Assembly: GCA_902579215.1 (NCBI GenBank)
Contig: CACHGH010000001.1
Coordinates: forward strand, 1 to 64,000
Direction of reading: 5' to 3'
Source of the DNA: an uncultured Pelagibacteraceae bacterium
GTDB taxonomy: Bacteria > Pseudomonadota > Alphaproteobacteria > Pelagibacterales > Pelagibacteraceae
Length of the DNA stretch: 64,000 nucleotides
Shown here: piece after piece, positions 31,846 through 41,127 of the stretch
How the letters are laid out: each line of letters starts with the position of its first letter
Numbering within the stretch: position 1 is the stretch's first letter
Translations under genes and position numbers: made by a program
The notes under the pieces: generated by a model
The model's input: the letters and a program-made list of their open reading frames with translations, nothing else
What the model was told of the DNA's origin: nothing
Database searches by the model: none

Positions 31846-32820
31846 ATGAAATTATTAAATAAAATATTAGTAATATTTTTTACATTATTATTTAGTACAA
31901 ACTTAGCAATCTCAGGAGAGAAATGGGACATGGCTCTTGCTTATGGAGCGGGAAATTTCCACTCAGCCAATGCTACAGCTTTTGCAAAAAGTGTTACTGA
32001 AAAAAGTGGTGGAAAGTTAACTATTGTAACTCATCCAGGCGGATCACTTTATAAAGGTGGAGAAATATTTAGAGCAGTAAGAACAGGACAGGCTCAAATT
32101 GGAGAAAGATTTATGTCTGCTCTTGGAAAAGAGGACCCATTATTAGAGGTAGACTCTCAACCTTTCTTAGCAACTAGCTATAACGATGCTATGAAACTTT
32201 ATAAAGCTTCAAAACCAGAAATAGTTAAAGGTTTAGATGCAAAAGGACTTGTTTTCTTATACGCTGTACCATGGCCTGCTCAAGGACTTTACAGTAAAAA
32301 AGAAATAAATAGTGTTGCTGATTTAAAAGGTTTAAAATTTAGAGCTTACAACTCAGCTACTATAAGAATTGCAGAACTAACAGGAATGGCTCCTACAAAA
32401 ATAGAAGCAGCCGAAATTAGCCAAGCATTTTCAACAGGTGCTGTTGAAAGTATGATTACTTCTCCTACAACTGGTAAAAATAAAAAAATCTGGGAAAATG
32501 GAGTAGGTTATTTTTATGACATAGCAGCATGGTTCCCAAAAAATATGGTTATAGTTAATAAGGATGCTTGGAACAAACTTGATTCTGCTACACAGAAACT
32601 GGTAATGAAAGAAGCTGCTTTAGCTGAAAGAAAAGGTTGGGACTTATCAAAAAAAGGTAATGTTGCTGATAAAAAAGCTTTAGCTGACGCAGGAATGAAA
32701 GTAGGAAAAGTTAATTCTGCTTTACAAAAGCATTTCCAAGAAGTTGGTGCAACAATGGCAAAAGAATGGGCTGACAGAGCTGGTTCTAGAGGCGCTGGTG
32801 TACTTGCAGCTTATAGATAA
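31846..32820 (+). CDS. dctP: TRAP transporter substrate-binding protein (DctP family)
   Basis: Signal peptide, GGSLYKGGEIFRAVRTGQAQIGERF, LKGLKFRAYNSATIRIAELTGMAPTKIEAAEISQAFSTGAVESMITS. Confidence 0.92.
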   Translation: MKLLNKILVIFFTLLFSTNLAISGEKWDMALAYGAGNFHSANATAFAKSVTEKSGGKLTIVTHPGGSLYKGGEIFRAVRTGQAQIGERFMSALGKEDPLLEVDSQPFLATSYNDAMKLYKASKPEIVKGLDAKGLVFLYAVPWPAQGLYSKKEINSVADLKGLKFRAYNSATIRIAELTGMAPTKIEAAEISQAFSTGAVESMITSPTTGKNKKIWENGVGYFYDIAAWFPKNMVIVNKDAWNKLDSATQKLVMKEAALAERKGWDLSKKGNVADKKALADAGMKVGKVNSALQKHFQEVGATMAKEWADRAGSRGAGVLAAYR

Positions 32821-32834
32821 AATTTATAAATTTG

Positions 32835-32867
32835 AAAAAAGGCCGTATAAATAGACGGCCTTTTTTT
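32835..32867 (+). terminator. Intrinsic terminator/attenuator between dctP and dctQ
   Basis: aaaaaaGGCCGTataaatagACGGCCttttttt. Confidence 0.85.
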
Positions 32868-32869
32868 AT

Positions 32870-33358
32870 ATGCTTTGTAAAATAAATAATTATTTAAAAA
32901 TTCTTTACAGATTGTCTGGCTATCTAGCTGCCTTTTTTTTAATTTTAGTTGCCGTTTTTATATTGACCGGTATAGCATCTCGTATATTTGGTTTTTATAT
33001 TAGAGGCCTTGCCGAATACTCTGGTTACTGTATGGCAGCTTCTTCATTTTTAGCACTATCATATACTTTTGGTGAAAATGGTCATATTAGAATTACATTA
33101 TTTTTAGAAAGAGCAAAAAATAATTTTAGAAGAATACTTGAACTTTGGTGTCTAAGCGTGACAACATTCCTTTCTGGATTCCTAGCTTATTACTTTATAA
33201 AAATGTTAATTATTTCATTTAAATTTCAAGAGCGGAGTGAGGGTGCAGATGAAATATTAATTTGGATACCTCAACTTTCTGTCGCAATAGGATCATCAAT
33301 TTTTTTTATTTGCATTATTCATAATTTAATTTTGATGATAGCAAAAAATAATAATTAA
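32870..33358 (+). CDS. dctQ: TRAP transporter small permease (DctQ)
   Basis: About 160 aa with four TM segments; SYTFGENGHIRITLFLERAKNNFRR typical of DctQ; between DctP and DctM. Confidence 0.88.
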   Translation: MLCKINNYLKILYRLSGYLAAFFLILVAVFILTGIASRIFGFYIRGLAEYSGYCMAASSFLALSYTFGENGHIRITLFLERAKNNFRRILELWCLSVTTFLSGFLAYYFIKMLIISFKFQERSEGADEILIWIPQLSVAIGSSIFFICIIHNLILMIAKNNN

Positions 33359-33360
33359 TT

Positions 33361-34671
33361 ATGCCAGACTTATTTTTAACAATTTTTTTTATTTCAATTT
33401 TGCTATTCTTTCTAGGTTCTGGAATATGGGTTGCCATTAGTATGGTAGGTGTATCAGCAATGGGAATGATGATATTTACATCAAGACCAGTAGGAGATGC
33501 AATGGCTACTACAATATGGGGCACCAGCTCTTCATGGACTTTAACTGCTCTACCATTATTTGTGTGGATGGGAGAAATATTATTTAGAACAAAACTCTCA
33601 GAAAATTTATTTAAAGGTTTAGCTCCCTGGATGTCACGTCTTCCAGGCGGCTTGATACATGTAAATGTAGTTGGTTGTGCATTATTTGCTGCAATTTCAG
33701 GTTCTTCAGCTGCTACAGTTGCTACTGTAGGCAAAATGTCAATTCCAGAACTACGAAAACGAAATTATCCTGAAAAACTATTATTAGGTAGCTTAGCTGG
33801 CTCAGGAACACTTGGATTGTTAATCCCACCCTCTATAATCTTAATTATTTATGGAGTAACGGTTCAGGAATCAATAGCAAAACTTTTTATAGCTGGAATA
33901 ATACCAGGAATAATGATTGCATTGATATTTATGCTTTATGTAGTTGTATGGTCATTAATTAATAAAAAACAAATGCCAAGTTTTAGTGAAAAATTTTCTA
34001 TTAATGAGAAAATTAAAAGATCTAAACAACTATTACCAGTTATATTATTGATTTCATCAGTCATAGGTTCAATTTATTTAGGAATTGCTACTGCAACTGA
34101 AGCAGCTTCACTTGGAGTCGTTGGAGCATTAATTCTATCCTTTTTTCAAAAAACACTTAATAAAGAAACTTTCAAACTTTCACTACTAGGAGCAACCAAA
34201 ACCTCATGCATGATAGCTTTTATTTTAGCGGGTTCATCTTTTTTATCACTAGCCATGGGATTTACGGGTCTACCTAGAAATTTAGCAATATGGATACAAG
34301 AAATGAGTCTTTCACCATATTTATTAATTATTGTGTTAATGATTTTTTACATTATTTTGGGAATGTTTTTAGATGGAATTTCAGCAGTGGTTTTAACAAT
34401 GGCAATAATTGAACCAATGATTAGACAAGCTGGATTTGATATGATTTGGTTTGGAATTTTTCTTGTTGTAGTAGTAGAGATGGCTCAAATAACTCCCCCA
34501 GTTGGATTTAATTTGTTTGTACTTCAAGGAATGGCAAAAAAAGACATGGGCTTTATTGCGAGAAGTGCATTTCCTTTATTTATTTTAATGATACTAGCAG
34601 TATTTTTGATAATCATTTTTCCAGAACTTGCTCTTTGGTTGCCTGAGCAAATGATACAAAATATTAGATAG
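33361..34671 (+). CDS. dctM: TRAP transporter large permease (DctM)
   Basis: LPLFVWMGEILFRTKLSENLFKGLAPWMSRLPGGLIHVNVVGCALFAAISGSSAATVATVG; GSLAGSGTLGLLIPPSIILIIYG. Confidence 0.95.
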   Translation: MPDLFLTIFFISILLFFLGSGIWVAISMVGVSAMGMMIFTSRPVGDAMATTIWGTSSSWTLTALPLFVWMGEILFRTKLSENLFKGLAPWMSRLPGGLIHVNVVGCALFAAISGSSAATVATVGKMSIPELRKRNYPEKLLLGSLAGSGTLGLLIPPSIILIIYGVTVQESIAKLFIAGIIPGIMIALIFMLYVVVWSLINKKQMPSFSEKFSINEKIKRSKQLLPVILLISSVIGSIYLGIATATEAASLGVVGALILSFFQKTLNKETFKLSLLGATKTSCMIAFILAGSSFLSLAMGFTGLPRNLAIWIQEMSLSPYLLIIVLMIFYIILGMFLDGISAVVLTMAIIEPMIRQAGFDMIWFGIFLVVVVEMAQITPPVGFNLFVLQGMAKKDMGFIARSAFPLFILMILAVFLIIIFPELALWLPEQMIQNIR

Positions 34672-34783
34672 TGACCATTTCGGGTCAAAATATCATTGTA
34701 TAATTAATTGTTTTGATCAGAAACATAGTAGTTATTTACTTACTCTTAAAAAAAACATATCGTTGTACAAAAAAGGAGGGGAC

Positions 34784-36241
34784 ATGGGTAGATCTTCAAA
34801 GCTATACAATAAGGATCTAGCACCAACACCTAGTAGTGAAAAAAAATGGGGTTGGTTTGAGATTTTTAACGTATGGGCAAACGATGTACAAAGTTTATTT
34901 GGATATACTTTGGCAGCATCATTATTTTTGGCATCAGGATTAAATGGTTGGGCCGTATTTCTTGCATTAATACTTGCGGGATTTTTTATTATGTGGCTTG
35001 TAAACCTTTCTGGTAAGCCAAGTGTTAAACACGGTATTCCTTATCCAGTATTTGCAAGAGTTAGTATGGGTGTGTTCGGAGCAAACTTTCCGGCAATGGC
35101 CAGAGGACTAGTTGCGATGTTTTGGTATGGAGCACAAACTTATGCGGCTTCTACAGCCGTTGCACTTTTAATTACAGCAATAACAGGAATAGAAGGTGAA
35201 GTAATGTTTCTTGGAATGACAGGTGTAATGTGGGTATCATTTATATTTGTATCAGTTTTCCAAGTATATTTATTCTGGCAAGGTGTAGATCTTGTTAGAA
35301 GATTTTTAAACTTTGCTGGTCCAGCAGTATATGTTGTAATGATAGTTCTAATGTTAGCAATATGGGCTAAAGCAGGTGGTGGATTATTATCTGAAGTAGG
35401 TGAAATATTTTCTGGCGGAGAACGTACAGGAGGATTTGAAGGCTTAGGATCTTTTGGAGCGTTTTTAGCAGTATTTTCAATTATGGTAGGATATTTTGCA
35501 GCAGTTGTTATTAACTTTGGTGACTTTGCTAGATTTGTTAAAAATGAAAAAGAAATGAAAAAAGGAAACCTATGGGGATTAGTAGGTAACGTTATTTTCT
35601 TCTCATTCATTACTTTAATGATCACGGGAGGTACAATAGCTATATTTGGTGAATATATTGCTCAACCAACTGAAATGGTTGCAAAAGTTGACAACCTACT
35701 ACTTACAATTGTAGCAGCTTTCGCATTCTTCGCTGCAACAGTAGGTATCAATATGGTAGCTAACTTTATACCCCCAGCATATGACTTGGCCAACTTAATA
35801 CCTAGTAAAATTAATTTCAGAATTGGTGGATTAATCACTGCTATTTTTGGATTTATAATTGGTGGTATGTGGGTTGCAGTTATAACTCAGATGGGAATGT
35901 TCCCATTTGTAAATACTTTAGGTGCAATATTAGCACCAGTATTTGGTATAATGATAACAGACTACTATATAGTTAAAAAACAACAACTAAATGTTGATGA
36001 CTTGTTCTCAGACAGTGCAAGTGGTAGATACCATTACAATGGTGGGTTTAATGGAAAAGCAATGCTTGCTTGGTTATTATCAGGTTACGTTGCTGTAGGT
36101 TCTGTTTGGCCGAACATTTTAGTTTTAGGTTTAGGTGACTTCTTTGCCAATCTAGGTGGAGGAGGAGGATATGCTTGGATGATCGGAGCTGCTTTAGGAG
36201 CTGTGATACATTTAGCAATATCTTCAGCATCAAAAAAATAA
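34784..36241 (+). CDS. NCS1 family permease, probable allantoin/nucleobase transporter
   Basis: Start chosen at 34784 behind AAGGAGGGG (the ORF track starts at 34763). NCS1 motifs NVWANDVQSLFGYTLAASLF, GKPSVKHGIPYPVFARVSMGVFGANFPAMARGLVAMFWYGAQT, NMVANFIPPAYDLANLIPSKINFRIGG. Confidence 0.88.
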   Translation: MGRSSKLYNKDLAPTPSSEKKWGWFEIFNVWANDVQSLFGYTLAASLFLASGLNGWAVFLALILAGFFIMWLVNLSGKPSVKHGIPYPVFARVSMGVFGANFPAMARGLVAMFWYGAQTYAASTAVALLITAITGIEGEVMFLGMTGVMWVSFIFVSVFQVYLFWQGVDLVRRFLNFAGPAVYVVMIVLMLAIWAKAGGGLLSEVGEIFSGGERTGGFEGLGSFGAFLAVFSIMVGYFAAVVINFGDFARFVKNEKEMKKGNLWGLVGNVIFFSFITLMITGGTIAIFGEYIAQPTEMVAKVDNLLLTIVAAFAFFAATVGINMVANFIPPAYDLANLIPSKINFRIGGLITAIFGFIIGGMWVAVITQMGMFPFVNTLGAILAPVFGIMITDYYIVKKQQLNVDDLFSDSASGRYHYNGGFNGKAMLAWLLSGYVAVGSVWPNILVLGLGDFFANLGGGGGYAWMIGAALGAVIHLAISSASKK

Positions 36242-36267
36242 ATCATTAATAGTTTAAAATAAATTAT

Positions 36268-36290
36268 CCGCCGTATAAAAAATACGGCGG
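36268..36290. terminator. Hairpin between convergent NCS1 permease and ureidoglycolate lyase genes
   Basis: CCGCCGTATaaaaaATACGGCGG, flanked by AT-rich tracts. Confidence 0.75.
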
Positions 36291-36293
36291 ATT

Positions 36294-36791
36294 TTAAAAT
36301 TGAAGTAGAATTTCTTCTTTTTCCAAATTTTCAATAACAAGATTTTCTCCTGCTCCCTTTCTATCAACTACCAAAAAATTCATATCTTCAGTTGCTATCA
36401 AAGGAAAATGCCAGACTCCAGGTTTGTAGTTTATGCCTACACCTGACGGTACAATAAACGATTCTATTTTATTTAAATCAGGCTTATCATTTTCAGGGGC
36501 TACCAGCACAAGAAAAGTAGTTTCTTTCATTGGTATAAAAGCTTGGCTTCCAAGAGGATGTTTTTCCATCATATCAATTTTCATTGGAAAATTTCTTTTT
36601 TTTGCTGAAAATATACTAACAATAGTTTTTCCGTTATCTTTAGATGTATTTATATTTGCAAGATCATCAAAACGCTTTGCATATCCAGCATTAATATCTA
36701 TAGGCTTAGCATCTCTTGTTGAGATTATATCTCCAAAAAGAGAAAAATTTTCCTTAGTAATTTTTTTTGGGATTATATTTATTATACTCAT
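36294..36791 (-). CDS. allA: Ureidoglycolate lyase
   Basis: ENFSLFGDIIS, RFDDLANI, MEKHPLGSQAFIPM, VPSGVGINYKPGVWHFPLIATEDMNFLVVDRKG. Confidence 0.88.
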   Translation of the reverse strand: MSIINIIPKKITKENFSLFGDIISTRDAKPIDINAGYAKRFDDLANINTSKDNGKTIVSIFSAKKRNFPMKIDMMEKHPLGSQAFIPMKETTFLVLVAPENDKPDLNKIESFIVPSGVGINYKPGVWHFPLIATEDMNFLVVDRKGAGENLVIENLEKEEILLQF

Positions 36792-37780
36792 TCAGTTTTT
36801 CCAAAAATTCTAACCCTAGATATACCTCCATCTGGGAAGATGTTTATTCTTATATAGTTTATTTTTTTATTTCTCATTATTTTGTTTTTAAAGTTATGTT
36901 TTTTATGAGCATAAAGTTTTGTTTTATTAAGAAGCAATTTCCACCTTTTAGATTTTTTTACGATATTTTTTGAAGAAAGTTTATTGTCAATATAGGTTGC
37001 TTGTATAGAACATTTGTCTGGATAATTTCCTTTAAAATGGTGGGTGTCTATTTGAATTCTGTCAATCTTTCCTGCTGTAGAGCATTTTATTATGATCCAA
37101 TCAAAGTTTTTTCCTCTACTACGTCTTGTTTCCCAACCATCGCCCATATTTTTACCTACACCAGGAGCAAGTATATTTTCAGCTCTACCAAAATGTTCAT
37201 TATTACAAGCAATTGGCACTGAACCATTTATAATTGATGTTAGGTTTTGTGTTCCTTTAGAAAGTTTTTTTTTAACTTTCATTGAACCATAAACTCTTAA
37301 TCTTGCAACACCACCATCAGGAAAAATATTTAGTTTTACGTGTGTAAAAAAATTTTTATTTTTTATATTAAATAAGTGATGACTATTTGCTTTAGTTGGA
37401 CTTTTTTTTATAATTGTTTTCCAATTAGTTTTTTTATTTGGCAATTTTCCGCTAATAGAACAAGCTTCCAACGAGATGTATTTAGGATGATTACCAGAAA
37501 AATAAGATGTATCGATATCAACTTTATTTATAAATCCAGGCTTTCCTAGTTTTAGAATTAAAAAATCGTGTCCTTTAGTTCTTTTTCTTCTTGTCTCCCA
37601 TCCATCCATCCATTTACCATGCTTATCAAAAACTCCTTCTTTAAATATTGGTGGCCAAGGATTAATAATTCTTTTTGCCGAAGCAAAAAATTCGTCAGTT
37701 TTATAAACAATTTTAGAGCCGAGTCTTGATTGAGCTAAATCTATTAATCCATTTAAATAAATAATATTATTTTTTTTCAT
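36788..37780 (-). CDS. alc: Allantoicase
   Basis: Duplicated allantoicase domain: DGWETRRKRTKGHDFLILKLGKPGFINKVDIDTSYFSGNHPKYISLEAC and DGWETRRSRGKNFDWIIIKCSTAGKIDRIQIDTHHFKGNYPDKCSIQA. Confidence 0.95.
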   Translation of the reverse strand: MKKNNIIYLNGLIDLAQSRLGSKIVYKTDEFFASAKRIINPWPPIFKEGVFDKHGKWMDGWETRRKRTKGHDFLILKLGKPGFINKVDIDTSYFSGNHPKYISLEACSISGKLPNKKTNWKTIIKKSPTKANSHHLFNIKNKNFFTHVKLNIFPDGGVARLRVYGSMKVKKKLSKGTQNLTSIINGSVPIACNNEHFGRAENILAPGVGKNMGDGWETRRSRGKNFDWIIIKCSTAGKIDRIQIDTHHFKGNYPDKCSIQATYIDNKLSSKNIVKKSKRWKLLLNKTKLYAHKKHNFKNKIMRNKKINYIRINIFPDGGISRVRIFGKTE

Positions 37781-37785
37781 AAGAA

Positions 37786-38691
37786 TTATTTACTTGGATA
37801 ATTTTTGATCCAATGTTTAGCAATATCAATTCGTTTACAAATCCACACATCTTTAAATTTTAATACGTAATCTAAAAATTTTTTTAAAGATTGAATTCTT
37901 CCTGGTCGACCAATCAATCTACAATGTAATCCAACTGACATCATTTTAGGATTAGTTTTTCCTTCTTCGTAAAGCGCATCAAAACTGTCCTTTAAATATG
38001 TATAAAATTGTTCACCACTGTTAAATCCTTGATTAGTTGCAAATCTCATATCATTATTGTCCAAAGTGTAGGGAATAATTAATTGCTTTTTATTTTTCTT
38101 GTATTCCCAGTAAGGCAAATCATCACTATAAGAGTCACTATCGTACAAAAAACCACCATCTTGAAAAACTAAATCTCTAGTATTTGGGCTGCATCTGCCA
38201 GTGTACCAACCCAAGGGTCTTTCACCGAAAATTTTCTTAATTGATTTTATTGCTTTTTTCATGTGTTCTTTTTCTATTTTTTTTTTAACATTTTGATAAT
38301 CAATCCATCTCCACCCATGACAAGCAATTTCATAGTTTCCATTTTTTATAGCGTTACAAACTTCAGGATTTCTCTCTAATGCCATGGCGACACCAAAAAT
38401 TGTAATAGGGATATTTTTCTCTTTAAACAATTTATGCAGTCTCCAAAAACCTCTTCTTGAACCAAATTCATACATAGATTCCATGTTAATATGACGTCCT
38501 TTAATTGGTTGAGCACCTATAATTTCCGATAAAAACGTTTCTGAATGTTTATCACCATGTAGAATACTATTTTCTGCGCCTTCTTCATAATTCAATACTA
38601 TTTGCAGTGCCAATCGTGAATTATTTGGCCAAACAACATTCATTTCTTTATTGCCATAACCTACTAAATTTCTTGGATAATTTTTTTTCAC
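37786..38691 (-). CDS. puuE: Polysaccharide-deacetylase-family allantoinase-like protein (PuuE type)
   Basis: YPRNLVGYGNKEMNVVWPNNSRLALQIVLNYEEGAENSILHGD, EIACHGWRWIDYQ, RPLGWYTGRCSPNTRDLV. Confidence 0.88.
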   Translation of the reverse strand: MKKNYPRNLVGYGNKEMNVVWPNNSRLALQIVLNYEEGAENSILHGDKHSETFLSEIIGAQPIKGRHINMESMYEFGSRRGFWRLHKLFKEKNIPITIFGVAMALERNPEVCNAIKNGNYEIACHGWRWIDYQNVKKKIEKEHMKKAIKSIKKIFGERPLGWYTGRCSPNTRDLVFQDGGFLYDSDSYSDDLPYWEYKKNKKQLIIPYTLDNNDMRFATNQGFNSGEQFYTYLKDSFDALYEEGKTNPKMMSVGLHCRLIGRPGRIQSLKKFLDYVLKFKDVWICKRIDIAKHWIKNYPSK

Positions 38692-38693
38692 AA

Positions 38694-39467
38694 CTATAAA
38701 AATTTTTTCATTTTATTTAATGCTTTAAGCTCAAGTCCATTTTCAGCTAAATTTTCTCTAATTGATTTAGCTGTATCGAGTGAACTTTTATTATCACCAT
38801 GTATGCAAACAGAGTCAATTTTACAAGGTATTTGTTTTCCAGAAAAGCAGTTCAAAGCTTGATTTTGTACCATTTTGAGTACGTGTTTTTTTGCAATGTC
38901 TGGGTTTGTAATTAAAGCATGTTCTTTTGATCTAGACACAAGATTTCCATCATCTTCATAGTTTCTATCAGCAAATATTTCACAAGCTATTTTCATATCT
39001 AATTTTTTTGCAGCAATTTCCATTTGTGAACCAGTTGGTACTAAAAAAATTATATCTTTATTAATACTATTAATAGTCTTTGCTATTGTATTTGCTAGGT
39101 CGAAATCTTCACATGCCATATTATTCAGTGCTCCATGTGGCTTTATATGAGTAACATTTTGTTCTTGTTTAGAAGCAATTTTTTGCAATATGTCATATTG
39201 CTCAATAATTAAATTTGAAACATCTGAAGGAGATAGATTTATTCTTTTTCTACCAAAATTTTCTGGATCTTTAAAAGAGGGATGAGCTCCAATACTAACT
39301 CCATTTTTTTTTGAAATTTCAATTGTTTTTTCCATAGTTTGCTCATCTCCAGCATGGTAACCACAAGCAATATTAGCTGAATTAACTATAGACAATAACT
39401 CAGGATCATTCTCGATCGAATGAAACTTTGATTTTTCACCTAAATCACAATTGATATTAATTTCCAT
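38694..39467 (-). CDS. pxpA: 5-oxoprolinase subunit A (LamB/YcsF family)
   Basis: INCDLGEKSKFHSIENDPELLSIVNSANIACGYHAGDEQTM; GAHPSFKDPENFGRK; HIKPHGALNNMA. Confidence 0.92.
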   Translation of the reverse strand: MEININCDLGEKSKFHSIENDPELLSIVNSANIACGYHAGDEQTMEKTIEISKKNGVSIGAHPSFKDPENFGRKRINLSPSDVSNLIIEQYDILQKIASKQEQNVTHIKPHGALNNMACEDFDLANTIAKTINSINKDIIFLVPTGSQMEIAAKKLDMKIACEIFADRNYEDDGNLVSRSKEHALITNPDIAKKHVLKMVQNQALNCFSGKQIPCKIDSVCIHGDNKSSLDTAKSIRENLAENGLELKALNKMKKFL

Positions 39468-39494
39468 AATTCAAAGTCTAGAGTATAACATGAC

Positions 39495-40181
39495 ATGATT
39501 AAAAATATATCAAATCTTGGTGATGCGGCAGTTTATTGTGATTTTGGCCCTGAGGTTAATAAAGAAATCAATTTAAAAGTAATTAGTTATTTCAATCATT
39601 TAAATAAACTTATTAAAGATAATAAAGTACAGGGTATAATTAATTTAACACCATCTTATAATAAGCTAATTATAAATTTTGATTTAGCAGAAACAAACTT
39701 TAATAAAATTAAAACAATTTTAGAAAATATAAATATTGTAGAGTCTAAAAATAAAATATCAAAAAAAGTAAGAATACCAGTTTGTTGTGATATTGAGTTT
39801 GCATTAGATTTAGAAGAACTGTCTAAAAGATTAAAAATTTCGACAAAACAAATTTTAGATTTTGTTTTTAGCAAAAGCTATTATTGTTATATGACAGGTT
39901 TTATTGCCGGGATGCCATTTTTAGGAGACATAGATGAAAAAATTAGAGCAGACAGACTAAGCACTCCAAGAGTAAAAGTTCCAAAAGGCTCTATAGGTAT
40001 TACAGAACAATTTTGTAACATTTATACATTCGAGAGTCCGGGCGGCTGGAATATTGTAGGAAACACACCAGTTCAAATTTTTAATAAAATAAATTTGGAC
40101 AATCCAACATTAATCAATCCAGGTGACGAAGTAACATTTTATGAAATTACAAAAGAAGAATATATGGATTGGAATGACTGA
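39495..40181 (+). CDS. pxpB: 5-oxoprolinase subunit B (KipI family)
   Basis: MTGFIAGMPFLGDID, RLSTPRVKVPKGSIGITEQFCNIYTFESPGGWNIVGNTPVQIF. Confidence 0.92.
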   Translation: MIKNISNLGDAAVYCDFGPEVNKEINLKVISYFNHLNKLIKDNKVQGIINLTPSYNKLIINFDLAETNFNKIKTILENINIVESKNKISKKVRIPVCCDIEFALDLEELSKRLKISTKQILDFVFSKSYYCYMTGFIAGMPFLGDIDEKIRADRLSTPRVKVPKGSIGITEQFCNIYTFESPGGWNIVGNTPVQIFNKINLDNPTLINPGDEVTFYEITKEEYMDWND

Positions 40182-41127
40182 TACTTTTTTTGAAATAATA
40201 AGACCAGGTATAAATACTACAATTCAAGATAGAGGTAGAAATCATCTTTATCATATGGGAATAACAATAAGTGGAGCAATGGACCAAAAAATCTTTAAAC
40301 TTTCAAATGCGCTTGTAAATAATGATTTAAATCAGGGGGCTATAGAGTTTGCTTATCAGGGCCCACTACTTAAACTAAAAAACGGAAATATAAATTTTTC
40401 AATTACAGGGGATGTTCATTTTAATATTATTAGAAAAAATTCTAAAGTCGAAGAAGGTAAAGTTTTTGAAAATTATTTATTAGAAGAAAATGAGCAGATA
40501 GATGTAATTTCAACAAAAAATTCTGTTTTTGGATACCTAGCTGTAGAGGGCGGATTTAATATTGAAAAAGCTTGGAACAGTTATTCCATTAACACAAAAG
40601 CAAAAGTAGGTCCGAATAATGGAGAAAAATTTTCATTAGAACAAAAAATATATATTAGATATTCAGAAGTTAAAAAGTTTTCAAAGAAAAAAATTGATTA
40701 TCAAAAAGTTCAAATTAAAAATATCAGAGTTATTAAAGGTACTAATTTTAATTATTTTTCAGAAGAAGCAAAAAATAAATTTTTTTCTGAAGTATATTCA
40801 GTATCAAATTTATCAGACAGAATGGGTATGAGACTTGAAGGTCCAACTTTAGAAAATATTGTTAATACAAATATAAAATCGGAAGGTTCGGCTAAAGGAG
40901 TAATTCAAGTTCCAGCAAATGGTCAGCCAATAATTTTGTTACCAGATCATGGAACTATAGGTGGATATCCAAAAATTGCAGTTGTTATATCAGCAGATTT
41001 AGATAGTGTTGCTCAACTTCCACCAGGTTCAAAAATAAAATTTTCAGAAGTAGAATTAGATGAAGCAGAAAATATTTTTAGAACTTATGAAAGTGAAATA
41101 AAGCAATATATAAATAAAATATTATGA
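40174..41127 (+). CDS. pxpC: 5-oxoprolinase subunit C (KipA family); track ORF starts at 40141
   Basis: EIIRPGINTTIQDRGRNHLYHMGITISGAMDQKIFKLSNALVNND; ILLPDHGTIGGYPKIAVVISADLDSVAQLPPGSKIKF. Confidence 0.92.
   Translation: MTDTFFEIIRPGINTTIQDRGRNHLYHMGITISGAMDQKIFKLSNALVNNDLNQGAIEFAYQGPLLKLKNGNINFSITGDVHFNIIRKNSKVEEGKVFENYLLEENEQIDVISTKNSVFGYLAVEGGFNIEKAWNSYSINTKAKVGPNNGEKFSLEQKIYIRYSEVKKFSKKKIDYQKVQIKNIRVIKGTNFNYFSEEAKNKFFSEVYSVSNLSDRMGMRLEGPTLENIVNTNIKSEGSAKGVIQVPANGQPIILLPDHGTIGGYPKIAVVISADLDSVAQLPPGSKIKFSEVELDEAENIFRTYESEIKQYINKIL

Noticed and set aside
33315-33734. 139-aa minus-strand ORF across the dctQ/dctM junction
   Set aside because: Both sense genes are clear TRAP components; the antisense protein has no supporting motif or RBS I can identify.
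34672-34783. Possible riboswitch in the leader of the NCS1 permease
   Set aside because: I could not identify a convincing conserved stem architecture by eye; the region is short and AT-rich.
36433-37292. Plus-strand ORFs opposite ureidoglycolate lyase and allantoicase
   Set aside because: The minus-strand products have full family signatures; the plus-strand ORFs are antisense shadows.
39495-41127. Calling KipI/KipA homologs allophanate hydrolase because of nearby ureide genes
   Set aside because: The adjacent LamB/YcsF gene completes a PxpABC set, and no AtzF-type amidase or urea carboxylase is present in the window.
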